Source of the DNA: Nonomuraea sp. NEAU-A123
GTDB taxonomy: Bacteria > Actinomycetota > Actinomycetes > Streptosporangiales > Streptosporangiaceae
Assembly (NCBI RefSeq): GCF_018603905.1
Contig: NZ_JAHFZZ010000002.1
Location: forward strand, 620,001 to 684,000
Direction: 5' to 3'
DNA: 64,000 nt
This document shows positions 17,264-25,310 of the stretch, piece after piece; the stretch's first letter is position 1, and every line of letters begins with the position of its first letter. A model generated the notes under the pieces. That model ran no database searches. It was not told the origin of the DNA and saw nothing but the letters and a program-made list of their open reading frames with translations. The position numbers and the translations under genes were made by a program.

Positions 17264-18178
17264 ATGGCCGAGGGCAATGCGATGGGTGAGTTCCTGCGCG
17301 CACGGCGGGAGTTGGTGCGGCCGGAGGACGTCGGCATCCCCGAGCTGGACCGTCGCCGCGTGCCCGGGCTGCGCCGCTCGGAGCTGGCGATGCTCGCTGG
17401 GATCAGTACCGAGTACTACGTCCGTTTGGAGCAAGGCCGCGACCGGCACCCGTCGACCATGGTCCTGGAAGCGCTCGCGCGAGCGCTCCAGCTCGATGAG
17501 CACGCGACCGCGCACCTGCACCGGCTCCTGGCGCCGGCGCCCCGCCGCGCACCACGGCGCAGGGCCGAGAAGGTCTCGCCGCAGATCGACGTACTGCTGC
17601 GGTCCCTCGACCCGACCACGCCCGCCTACGTCACCGGCCGGCTCACGAACGTGCTGGCCGCGAACACACTGGCCACGGCCGTGCTTCCGCTGCTGGTGCC
17701 GGGCACCAACTTCGTCCGCGCCACCTTCCTGGATCCGATCGCCGATCAGCTCTATGACGACATCGAGGCCCGCCGGGCCGCCGCCGCGGCCGGCCTGCGC
17801 GCCTTCGCCGGTCCCGACGTCGATGACCCCGAGCTGACCGAGCTCGTCGGGGAGCTGTCAGTCAAGAGCCCGGACTTCCGCCGCCTCTGGTCCCGGCACG
17901 ACGTCAAGCCCATGCACGGCGCCCTGCCCCGGCTCGGCATCCGCCACCCCCAGCTCGGCCCGATCGACCTCTACCACCAGAAGCTCCAGATCCCGGGTGC
18001 CGGCGGGCAGGTCCTCGGACTCCTCTACGCGGAGCCCGGCAGCAGGAGCGAACAGGCCGTGGCCATGCTGGCCGCGATGATGGCGAAACCAGAGGGTCAT
18101 CGAGTGGGTCGGCGCGCGCTAGGTCTGAGTACCACAGATGCGGCCGATGCCCCGCGCCCCGAAGCGCGGAGTAGCTGA
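17264..18178 (+). CDS. Helix-turn-helix regulator with MmyB-like ligand-binding domain
   Basis: The 304-residue protein has an XRE-type helix-turn-helix at about residues 8-75 (GEFLRARRELVRPEDVGIP, LRRSELAMLAGISTEYYVRLEQGRD). An MmyB-like PAS-related domain follows (TNVLAANTLATAVLP, NFVRATFLDP, LWSRHDVK, GPIDLYHQKLQIPG), which in Streptomyces relatives binds fatty-acid-like ligands. An ATG at 17282 has GAGGG upstream and may be the true start. It is divergent from the epimerase-like gene, the likely target. Confidence 0.87.
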   Translation: MAEGNAMGEFLRARRELVRPEDVGIPELDRRRVPGLRRSELAMLAGISTEYYVRLEQGRDRHPSTMVLEALARALQLDEHATAHLHRLLAPAPRRAPRRRAEKVSPQIDVLLRSLDPTTPAYVTGRLTNVLAANTLATAVLPLLVPGTNFVRATFLDPIADQLYDDIEARRAAAAAGLRAFAGPDVDDPELTELVGELSVKSPDFRRLWSRHDVKPMHGALPRLGIRHPQLGPIDLYHQKLQIPGAGGQVLGLLYAEPGSRSEQAVAMLAAMMAKPEGHRVGRRALGLSTTDAADAPRPEARSS

Positions 18179-18437
18179 GACATCCACTCGCAACCGCGCC
18201 AGCCGATCGCCGACGGCCACAGTATGGACGCCGTCTTGACGGTCCGGTCGTCCCGCTGGCAGCGTCGTCGCCATGGTCTCTGGCGCCGGCCACCACCACC
18301 ACCTGGGCACGCCTGCCGTGCTCGTGGGGCGCGGCATGTCGATCTGTGCCGGCAGTCCAGCGCCATCTGTCCTCTTCGGTTCCCTCCCGCCGCGCGCCCA
18401 CGCGCGTTCCCCTTCATCTCTGACCTGAGGAAAACGC

Positions 18438-19781
18438 ATGTCCGAACGCTCCCCCCTGCCCTCCTCCGATGCCCAGGACGGTTTATCGCGCCGTGCGCTG
18501 GGCGGCTTGATCGGCGGTGGCGCACTGTCCGCCATAGCCGGGACGGCCGCCGCTTCGCCGGCCGTCGCCAGTAGCGGTACGACGGCCGAGCAGCCCTTCC
18601 GGGCGCGCACCGGCGCAAGCAGCGGGCGGCGACCCAATCTGCTGGTCATCCTCGGCGACGACCTCGGCTGGGCCGACCTCTCGTCGTACGGCGCACCGCA
18701 TATCAAGACCCCCAACCTGGACCGCCTCGCCCGGCAGGGTGTCCGCTTCACCGACGCGTACGCCGGATCCGCGACCTGCTCGCCCACCCGGTTCAGCCTC
18801 TACACCGGCCGCTATCCGGGCCGTACCAAGGGCGGGCTCGCCGAGCCCATCGCCAACCGTACGCTCGGACTCGACCCCACACACCCGACCCTGGCCTCGC
18901 TGCTGCGGACGGCCGGCTACTCCACCGCGCTCATCGGCAAGTGGCACTGCGGCTGGCTGCCGAACTACAGCCCCACCAAGTCCGGTTGGGACGAGTTCTT
19001 CGGCAACCACGGTGGCGCACTGGAGTACTTCTCCAAGCTCGGCGACCTCGGCGACTACGACCTCTACGAAGGCGACGCCACCTACCAGGACCTGCGCTAC
19101 TACACCAACGTCCTGACCGAACGGGCCGTGGAGTACATCGGCCGCGACCACGCACAGCCCTGGCTGCTCAACCTCAACTTCACCACCCCGCACTGGCCCT
19201 GGCTCGCCGAGGGCGACGCGGAGACCGGCGCCGGGATCGCCGCGAAGATCCGCGCGGTCACCGACGCCGGTGAGATCTTCAGCGTCCTCGGCCACTTCGA
19301 CGGCGGCTCTGTCGCCAAGTACACCGACAACTGGCCCCTGAGCGGTGGGAAGTTCCAGCTCCTCGAAGGCGGCATCCGGGTGCCGACGATCGTCCGCTGG
19401 CCGGGGCGTATCAATCCGGGCCAGGTCAGTCACGAGCCGAACTTCTCGCCCGACTGGACCGCCACCTTCCTGGAACTGGGCGGCGCCAGGCCGGCCCCGG
19501 CCTACCCGCTGGACGGCACCAGCCTGGCGGGATATCTGCTGCGCGGCCACGCGCCCGGCGAACGCGACCTCTTCTGGCGGGTACGGGCCAACCGGGCGTT
19601 GCGGCGCGGCGATTGGAAGTACTACCAGGACGCCGACGGCACGGACTATCTGTACGACCTCGCGCGGGACTCCCGCGAGCAGGCCGACCTCGCCTCCGAG
19701 CGGCCGGAGCTGCTCGCGGAGTTGAAAGCGGCCTGGGAGAAGACCGACGCGGGCCTGCTGCCGTACCCAACTGCCGGGTGA
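18438..19781 (+). CDS. Tat-exported sulfatase with apparent internal deletion
   Basis: This 447-residue protein has a twin-arginine signal (LSRRALGGLIGGG), the N-terminal metal motif ILGDDLGWAD (Asp74, Asp75), and the formylglycine motif CSPTRFSLYTGR (Cys114), which a formylglycine-generating enzyme converts in type I sulfatases. The order continues normally to NFTTPHWPW and resumes at LSGGKFQLLEGGIRVPTIVRWPG. The segment that normally lies between (a helix with MD.GIG and the strand ending FTSDNGG, which supplies Asp/Asn metal ligands) is missing; HFDGGSVAKYTDNWPL joins directly. The frame is intact. GAGGAAAA precedes the ATG. Activity on sulfate esters is doubtful without the DN pair. Confidence 0.82.
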   Translation: MSERSPLPSSDAQDGLSRRALGGLIGGGALSAIAGTAAASPAVASSGTTAEQPFRARTGASSGRRPNLLVILGDDLGWADLSSYGAPHIKTPNLDRLARQGVRFTDAYAGSATCSPTRFSLYTGRYPGRTKGGLAEPIANRTLGLDPTHPTLASLLRTAGYSTALIGKWHCGWLPNYSPTKSGWDEFFGNHGGALEYFSKLGDLGDYDLYEGDATYQDLRYYTNVLTERAVEYIGRDHAQPWLLNLNFTTPHWPWLAEGDAETGAGIAAKIRAVTDAGEIFSVLGHFDGGSVAKYTDNWPLSGGKFQLLEGGIRVPTIVRWPGRINPGQVSHEPNFSPDWTATFLELGGARPAPAYPLDGTSLAGYLLRGHAPGERDLFWRVRANRALRRGDWKYYQDADGTDYLYDLARDSREQADLASERPELLAELKAAWEKTDAGLLPYPTAG

Positions 19782-19913
19782 CCGGCCGAGCAGTTCGGCG
19801 ACGAAGGCCGACGACGCCGTGGCAGACCTCCGTACCGTGTCGCACCCGCTCAGCGCCGCACATGGCCGGCGGGCCGTCCAGGAGCCACCATGACGCTGAC
19901 CCTGCGACGCGGT

Positions 19914-21029
19914 TCAAGCTATGAGCAGGCGGAGGCCGAGATCTGCCGCGTCGAGGTCGGCGAGGTCGCTGTTGCGCTCGGCCCACCGGCCGGAGTCGAG
20001 GTCGTCACTGAGGCTTCGCACCGCCCGCTGCTCGGCCTCCGGCCCGACCCTCGTCCACACCGACATCGCACGGCGCACGTGATCCTCCAGGTACGCCCCC
20101 GGTCGGCGCCAGTACGCCTCGAACAGGCCATCAGCGCAGTCCCACGGAATGGACACCGGCTCAGCGCGGGCGTCGATCGCGTCGACCATCCCAGCGAGCG
20201 AAGGAAATTCTGCGAGGACGGCGGCGAACTCGGGCAGGTAGTCGCGGGTAAGCCAGAACCGGTCCTGCCATCCGGGCTCGTCGGTGTCGAACGTGAGCAC
20301 CACCACGCGGCGGGCCACGCGCCGCATCTCGCGCAGCCCCGCTATCGGGTCCCCCCAGTGATGAACGGTGGAAACGGCCATCGCGACGTCGAAGGACTGG
20401 TCCTCGAACGGCAGGCTCTCCGCGGCGGCGGCCACGCACGGCGCCGAGCCGGCAGGCCGCTGCCCCCGCATGACCGCCGATGGCTCCACCGCGGTCACGT
20501 CGCGATCAGCAGGCTCGTAGGAGCCGGTGCCGGCCCCGACGTTCAGCACCGTCTGCGCGTCCCCGAGCGCGTCCCAGATCTGCGCGGCGATCCGCGGCTC
20601 GGTACGCCGTGTCGCGGTGTAGGCGCCGCCGATCGCGTCGTACAGTCGTGCACCGAGTATCTCCAGTTGCTCCTCCGGTGTCACCTTCACTCCCTTCGCC
20701 CGTGCCTCAAGTTCCCTGTCGATGGCCGCCACCATGGCGTCAGCGCGATCACGCCGCTCCAGCAGCAGGCCGCGCAGTCGGCGCAGGTGCGCGACCGCGT
20801 CGGTGGACGGGTCGCCGACCAGTTCCGCAACCTCCCGCAGCCCGAAGCCCAACCGCCGATAGGCCAGCACCTCCCGCAGCCGCTCCACGTCGCCCGCCGA
20901 ATAGGCCCGGTATCCGGCCACGGTCCGCGCCGACGGCCGAACGAGCCTGATCTCGTCATAGTGATGCAGCGTGCGGACGCTAACGCCAGCCAGCTCGGCC
21001 ACACGTCCCACGGTCCAGTGATCCTCCAC
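19914..21029 (-). CDS. MerR regulator fused to SAM methyltransferase
   Basis: The 371-residue chain begins with a complete MerR helix-turn-helix (WTVGRVAELAGVSVRTLHHY, YRAYSAGDVERL) and dimerisation helix to about residue 110. That helix ends KVTPEEQLEILG, as in TipA-type regulators. Instead of an effector domain, a class I methyltransferase follows (TVLNVGAGTGSYEP, AAAESLPFEDQSFDVAMAV, WGDPIAGLREMRRV). The GTG at 21029 is chosen because it lies seven bases after a MerR-type promoter, giving a leaderless transcript; an in-frame TTG 33 codons upstream would place that promoter inside the gene. It may methylate a small molecule while sensing it, which is inference. Confidence 0.82.
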   Translation of the reverse strand: MEDHWTVGRVAELAGVSVRTLHHYDEIRLVRPSARTVAGYRAYSAGDVERLREVLAYRRLGFGLREVAELVGDPSTDAVAHLRRLRGLLLERRDRADAMVAAIDRELEARAKGVKVTPEEQLEILGARLYDAIGGAYTATRRTEPRIAAQIWDALGDAQTVLNVGAGTGSYEPADRDVTAVEPSAVMRGQRPAGSAPCVAAAAESLPFEDQSFDVAMAVSTVHHWGDPIAGLREMRRVARRVVVLTFDTDEPGWQDRFWLTRDYLPEFAAVLAEFPSLAGMVDAIDARAEPVSIPWDCADGLFEAYWRRPGAYLEDHVRRAMSVWTRVGPEAEQRAVRSLSDDLDSGRWAERNSDLADLDAADLGLRLLIA

Positions 21030-21036
21030 GGCACCG

Positions 21037-21067
21037 ACTATGCAGCCTGACGCCACGTGAGGGTCAA
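21037..21067 (-). promoter_or_regulatory. MerR-type promoter with 19-bp spacer, leaderless start
   Basis: Reading on the minus strand, TTGACC (21067-21062) and CATAGT (21042-21037) are separated by exactly 19 bases, the long spacer characteristic of MerR-activated promoters. The spacer contains the near-palindrome CCTCACGTGGCGTCAGG. The GTG start codon follows seven bases after the -10. This suggests self-activation of the MerR-methyltransferase gene. Confidence 0.65.
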
Positions 21068-21222
21068 GAACCTCACTCACGGCAGCAAGAGCCGAACGCG
21101 AAGCAGCGGTCCGAGGCGACTCCTGCAAGCGCGAAGCGCCCAGAAAGCGAAGCCCTAATGAGAGCTAACGGATCTGTCCGGAGCGAAGCGGAGGTCCTTT
21201 GTAGCCCGGGCGCCCCATCGGC

Positions 21223-22239
21223 TCAGTACACCGAGATGTGCGGGTGGTCATAGTGGTTGGCCGTGGTGCCGCCGCGGTCTGACATCGTGCGCCAGGCGCC
21301 GGTCCTGGCGTGCCAGATTCGCTGCCGGTAGATGATGTACATGATGCCGAGCCGCTTGGAGTTTTTGATCGCCCAGGCGGCGATCTCGTTGCCGCGGGCC
21401 ACCTCGGCGGCCGTCGGCATCGAGCCGCCGCGGCTCAGCATGAAGTCGCACGCCCGCCCGAGCGGGTGCTCGCCGCCGTCCTGGATCGCCCGGTAGCAGC
21501 CGATCCCGTTCGGTACGTCGAACCGCTCCTTCACGAGGGTCTTGACCAGGCGCATCCGGGGCGTGATGTTGTCGGAGCCCCCGGGTAGCTGCGGGACCCA
21601 GGTGCCGTCCGAACGCCGTACCCCCGGCGCCTTGTAGAGCTTGTCGATCTTGTCCTTGATCTTCTTGATCAGGCTCTCGGCTTTGTCCTTGCGCTTGCCG
21701 AGGTCGGCGACCTGGGTGCCGAGTTCCTCGGCGCGGGCGGCCGCCTCTTCCTCAGCCTGCCTGCGGCCGTCTCTGACCTGGGCGAAGCCGCTTAGCCGGG
21801 CGTTCTGCTGGTCTATGAGGTGCTGAGAGAGGGCAAGGCCGCCCATGAGCGCCGACGGGTCCTCGGTCCCCGAGAGCATGGTGGCCGCGCTCGGGGGGCC
21901 GCCGTTGGTGTATTGGGCGATGGCCATCAGCCTGAGTTCGGCCGACTCGCGGTCGTAGATCTCCTGGGCCGCGGCCAGCTTCTCCTTGGCGGCCCGCTCC
22001 GCCTTCTCGGCCTTCTGGTGGGCGATGCGGCCGTTGTAGTACTCGGTGATCAGCTTGTCCGACTGCTTCCGCAGGGCGGTCAGTTCCTTCTTGAGCTGCT
22101 TGATCGTCGGTTTGGGGGCCGCGTGCGCGGGGGTGGCCGGTCCCGTTATCAGGAGCACCGCTGTGAGCAGCGCGGAGAGCGCTTGGGTGAGGGTTCGGAT
22201 GGGACGGCGCCGCCGGTCTGCGGGGGATGCAACCGCCAC
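21223..22239 (-). CDS. Secreted coiled-coil protein with VanY-like peptidase C-terminal domain (ARB_07466 type)
   Basis: The 338-residue protein has a signal peptide (cleavage near TPAHA, residue 40). A long charged coiled coil spans about residues 45-215, like the N-terminal half of NlpC/P60 or RipA-type wall hydrolases. A globular C-terminal domain holds HPLGRACDFML and YDHPHISVY. The HxxxxxxD and HxH arrangement resembles the zinc site of VanY-type D,D-carboxypeptidases. The protein is likely to act on or regulate peptidoglycan outside the membrane. AAGGAG precedes the GTG closely. The coil contains TNGGPPSAATMLSGTED, a loop seen in actinobacterial RipA-like proteins. Confidence 0.78.
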   Translation of the reverse strand: MAVASPADRRRRPIRTLTQALSALLTAVLLITGPATPAHAAPKPTIKQLKKELTALRKQSDKLITEYYNGRIAHQKAEKAERAAKEKLAAAQEIYDRESAELRLMAIAQYTNGGPPSAATMLSGTEDPSALMGGLALSQHLIDQQNARLSGFAQVRDGRRQAEEEAAARAEELGTQVADLGKRKDKAESLIKKIKDKIDKLYKAPGVRRSDGTWVPQLPGGSDNITPRMRLVKTLVKERFDVPNGIGCYRAIQDGGEHPLGRACDFMLSRGGSMPTAAEVARGNEIAAWAIKNSKRLGIMYIIYRQRIWHARTGAWRTMSDRGGTTANHYDHPHISVY

Positions 22240-22383
22240 ACTTCTCCTTCGCCCGAGCTGGCGGGGCTCCGAAGTAGCCCCCTATCCGAGGCTAGATAGT
22301 AGGGGATCACATGTATCGGACGGCAAATTAGCAAATTTCGGCATGACCGTCATTGTGGAGGCACACCCGGCGCGGGTCACGGG

Positions 22384-23994
22384 TCAGTCGTCGGGGTTCG
22401 GAGGGCAGGACGGGTGAAGGGGCCGGGGCCGCCTGGCTCTGCGGGCCGCCCAGTGGCGGCCGAGCAGAGCCGAGCCGGGGACCAGCACGAAGCCGAGCAG
22501 ACCGCTGCCGATCTCGAGATCGACGTCCGCGTCCAGCAGGCCGTCCTTGCCCTCGAGCAGCGGCACGCCGACCGACACCTTGACCGACACCGAGACCAGC
22601 GGCTGCGCGGCCGTGGCCGGGGCGGGGGCCTGGGTGGTCGCGGGGTGGGTGGTGGCCGGGCGTTCGGACGGCTTGGGCTCGCTGGTGGCGGGCTTCGTCG
22701 TGGCCGCCTGCTTGGTGGCCGGCCCGCCGGTCGGCTTGATGGTCGGCTTGATGGTCGGTTGTGAGGTCGCGGGGTGAGTGGTCCGTGTCGGCTCCGGCCC
22801 ACGGGTGGGTTCGTGTGAGCGGGCAGGCTCGCGCGATCCGGTGGGGTCGGCGTGATCCCTGGTGACCGTCGGAACCACAGCGTCAGTGGTGCTCGGGCCG
22901 GTGGAGATGATGGGCGGCTCCGCCGTACCCGATCGGCTGGGGATGAGGGGGGCGGACGTGCTGACGGGCGGGAGCGCGGCGACGCCGTCCGGCGGTGAAT
23001 CGTTCCAGATCACGAACGCCGCCACCACCGCGGCGGCGGTCGCGACCACCAGACCGCTCGTCACCGCGAACTTGGCCACCGGCGCGAGCGCGTTCTCGAA
23101 CAGGCTCGTGCCGCTCCCCTGCGCCGGCAGCGGCTTCGACAGGGGAAGGAGCGCGGTGAGCGGCACGGTCAGCAGGCCGAGGCCGGCCCGGCCGCGCACC
23201 TCCCAGCCGGTGCCGTAGGCGAGGTCGGCGACCTCCTCCAGCTCCTCCAGGAACGCCTCGGCCGACTCCGGCCGGTCGGCGGGGTCCTTGGCCAGGCCGT
23301 GCCCGACCAGTGCCCGCATCGGCTCCTCGATGTCCTCCAGCGGGGGTTCGGCGTGCTGGTGCTGGTAGGCGAGGGCGGCGTAGTTCTCGCCGGTGAAGGG
23401 CCGGTGCCCGGTGAGGCACTCGAAGAACACCACGGCCGCCGCGTACACGTCCGACGCCGGCCCGGCCGGGGCGTCCGCCCACTGCTCGGGCGCCATGTAG
23501 GAGGGGGTCCCGGCGAGCGGTGCGTTCTCGCCGGAGTGCGCGGCGACACCGAAGTCGACCAGCTTGCTCTGTCCGTCCGGCGAGACGATCACGTTCTCGG
23601 GCTTGAAGTCACGGTGTACGACGCCGCGCCGGTGCGCCTCGGCCAGCCCGAGCAGGGCGCCCTTCAGTACGGTCAGCGCCGCCTCGGGACCGGTGGCGCC
23701 CGCGTGCCCCAGCAGGCGGCGCAGGGTGATGCCGTCCACCAGCTCCATCACGATGCAGGCGTCGTCCTGGCCTTCGACGTAGTCGAGCAGGCGGGCCGTG
23801 TGCGGGCTGTCGAGCTCGCGGATCAGCCCGGCCTCCGCGCGGAACCGTTCGGCGAACAGCTCGTCGTCGCGTAATCGCGCGGACAGGTGCTTGATCGCCA
23901 CGGGCATCCCGTCGGGCGCCCGTAATGCGAGCATGACCCGGCCGGTCGCGCCATGTCCAAGTTCCCGGACTTCGGTGTAGCCGGGAACGTCCAT
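22384..23994 (-). CDS. Membrane-anchored Ser/Thr protein kinase
   Basis: The 536-residue protein begins with a Hanks-type kinase domain (residues about 5-260): glycine loop GHGATGRV, Lys in VAIKHL, catalytic loop VHRDFKPENV, DFGVA and MAPEQW, so all catalytic residues are present. One transmembrane helix follows near residue 335-355, then a Thr/Pro-rich linker of about 120 residues. The alternating-hydrophobic tail (VSVSVKVSVGVPLLEG) is not a PASTA domain. GGAGG lies nine bases before the ATG. The extracytoplasmic tail presumably receives a signal of unknown nature. It has no obvious operon partner. Confidence 0.92.
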   Translation of the reverse strand: MDVPGYTEVRELGHGATGRVMLALRAPDGMPVAIKHLSARLRDDELFAERFRAEAGLIRELDSPHTARLLDYVEGQDDACIVMELVDGITLRRLLGHAGATGPEAALTVLKGALLGLAEAHRRGVVHRDFKPENVIVSPDGQSKLVDFGVAAHSGENAPLAGTPSYMAPEQWADAPAGPASDVYAAAVVFFECLTGHRPFTGENYAALAYQHQHAEPPLEDIEEPMRALVGHGLAKDPADRPESAEAFLEELEEVADLAYGTGWEVRGRAGLGLLTVPLTALLPLSKPLPAQGSGTSLFENALAPVAKFAVTSGLVVATAAAVVAAFVIWNDSPPDGVAALPPVSTSAPLIPSRSGTAEPPIISTGPSTTDAVVPTVTRDHADPTGSREPARSHEPTRGPEPTRTTHPATSQPTIKPTIKPTGGPATKQAATTKPATSEPKPSERPATTHPATTQAPAPATAAQPLVSVSVKVSVGVPLLEGKDGLLDADVDLEIGSGLLGFVLVPGSALLGRHWAARRARRPRPLHPSCPPNPDD

Positions 23995-24129
23995 CGGTGG
24001 GACCTCCAAAGACGGATAAAGATCCTTATACCTGACGCTAACCCGTGGTAACGCCCCGTGTCGAGCGTTATTGCCCGCGTCACCGAACCCTTGCGGCAAT
24101 CGGTATGTTAACTACGCTTTATAGTAGGT

Positions 24130-25236
24130 TCAGGCGGCTGGGGCCACGGCGAGGAGCCGGCGGATGTTCCCGGCGGCGGTCCGGCCCGCGCGGTTGGCGC
24201 CGATCGTGCTCGCCGACGGGCCGTATCCCACAAGCTGCAGCAGGGGCTCGGCGATCACCGCGGTGCCGTCCACCCGGATCCCGCCCCCGGGCTCGCGCAG
24301 CCGCAGCGGGGCGAGGTGGTCGAGCGCCGAACGGAACCCGGTGGCCCAGATGATCGTGTCCGCTTCCGCGTACCGCCCGTCATCCCAGCTCACCCCATCG
24401 GCCGTGATCCGGCTGAACATCGGCAGCCGCTCCAGCGCCCCCTTGGCCAGCGCCTCCCGGACGATCGGCGTGTACCCGAGGCCCGTCACGGCGACCACGC
24501 TCTGCGGCGGCAGCCCGGCGCGTACCCGCTCCTCGACCATGGCGACCGCGTCACGGCGCGCGTCCTCGCCGAAGTCGTCCAGAGGGCGGAACACGGGCGG
24601 CCGGCGAGTGACCCACAAGGTGCTCGCGGCCACGTCGGCGAGCTCGGAGAGCACGTGGGCGGCCGAGGTCCCGCCGCCCACGACGACCACCCGCCGCCCC
24701 GCGAACTCCTCCGGTCCCCGGTACGTCGCGTAGTGCAGTTGACGACCGCGGAAGGAGCGCGCGCCCGGATAGTACGGCCAGTACGGACGGGTCCAGGTGC
24801 CGGTGGCGTTGACGACGGCTCGCGCCACCCACTCCCCCGCGCCGGAGGTGACGACGAGCCGCCCGCCTTCGCCACGCGCCACCGCCGTCACCTTGACCGG
24901 CCGCAGCACGGCGAGCCCGAGCTCTCGTTCGTAGTCCGCGAAGTACGCGGGCACCACCACGGCGGCGGGCCGCCACCCATCAGCCTCGCGCGGACCGCCC
25001 ACCGCCGGATCGGCGCGCCGCACGCCGGGCAGGTCGAAGAGGCCGTGCACCTTGTCCATGGTCAGCGACGGCGACCGGTGCCGCCACGCGCCACCCGGCC
25101 CGTCAGCCGCGTCCAGCACCAGCGGCTCGAAGCCGAACCGGCGCAGGAAGTAAGCGCTCGACAGCCCGGCCTGCCCGGCCCCGATCACCACGACGTCGAT
25201 CTCGTCCACGTACGGATGCAACCGGCGCGACCCCAC
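24130..25236 (-). CDS. Flavin-containing monooxygenase-like oxidoreductase
   Basis: The protein has the FAD motif VVIGAGQAGLSSAYFL, the NADPH motif VVVVGGGTSAAH, the class B monooxygenase fingerprint FRGRQLHYATY and the ATG-type motif WATGFRSALDHL. These features place it with FMO/N-hydroxylase-like class B flavoproteins. The substrate is unknown. The GTG at 25236 has GGGAAGA upstream; a GTG at 25209 (VDEIDVV) starts closer to the Rossmann fold but lacks a ribosome binding site. It lies 74 bases after the M28 gene on the same strand and may be read with it. Confidence 0.85.
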   Translation of the reverse strand: MGSRRLHPYVDEIDVVVIGAGQAGLSSAYFLRRFGFEPLVLDAADGPGGAWRHRSPSLTMDKVHGLFDLPGVRRADPAVGGPREADGWRPAAVVVPAYFADYERELGLAVLRPVKVTAVARGEGGRLVVTSGAGEWVARAVVNATGTWTRPYWPYYPGARSFRGRQLHYATYRGPEEFAGRRVVVVGGGTSAAHVLSELADVAASTLWVTRRPPVFRPLDDFGEDARRDAVAMVEERVRAGLPPQSVVAVTGLGYTPIVREALAKGALERLPMFSRITADGVSWDDGRYAEADTIIWATGFRSALDHLAPLRLREPGGGIRVDGTAVIAEPLLQLVGYGPSASTIGANRAGRTAAGNIRRLLAVAPAA

Positions 25237-25310
25237 GGCTCTTCCCGGCCGGTGAGGCAAGCACGCGAAAACGGGCGGGCCATGAAAGCCCGCCCGTCGA
25301 TAGCGGCAGG

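Noticed and set aside
18179..18437. Possible small gene between the MmyB-like regulator and the sulfatase
   Set aside because: Short frames here lack ribosome binding sites and any domain pattern; the 259 bases look like leader and promoter sequence.
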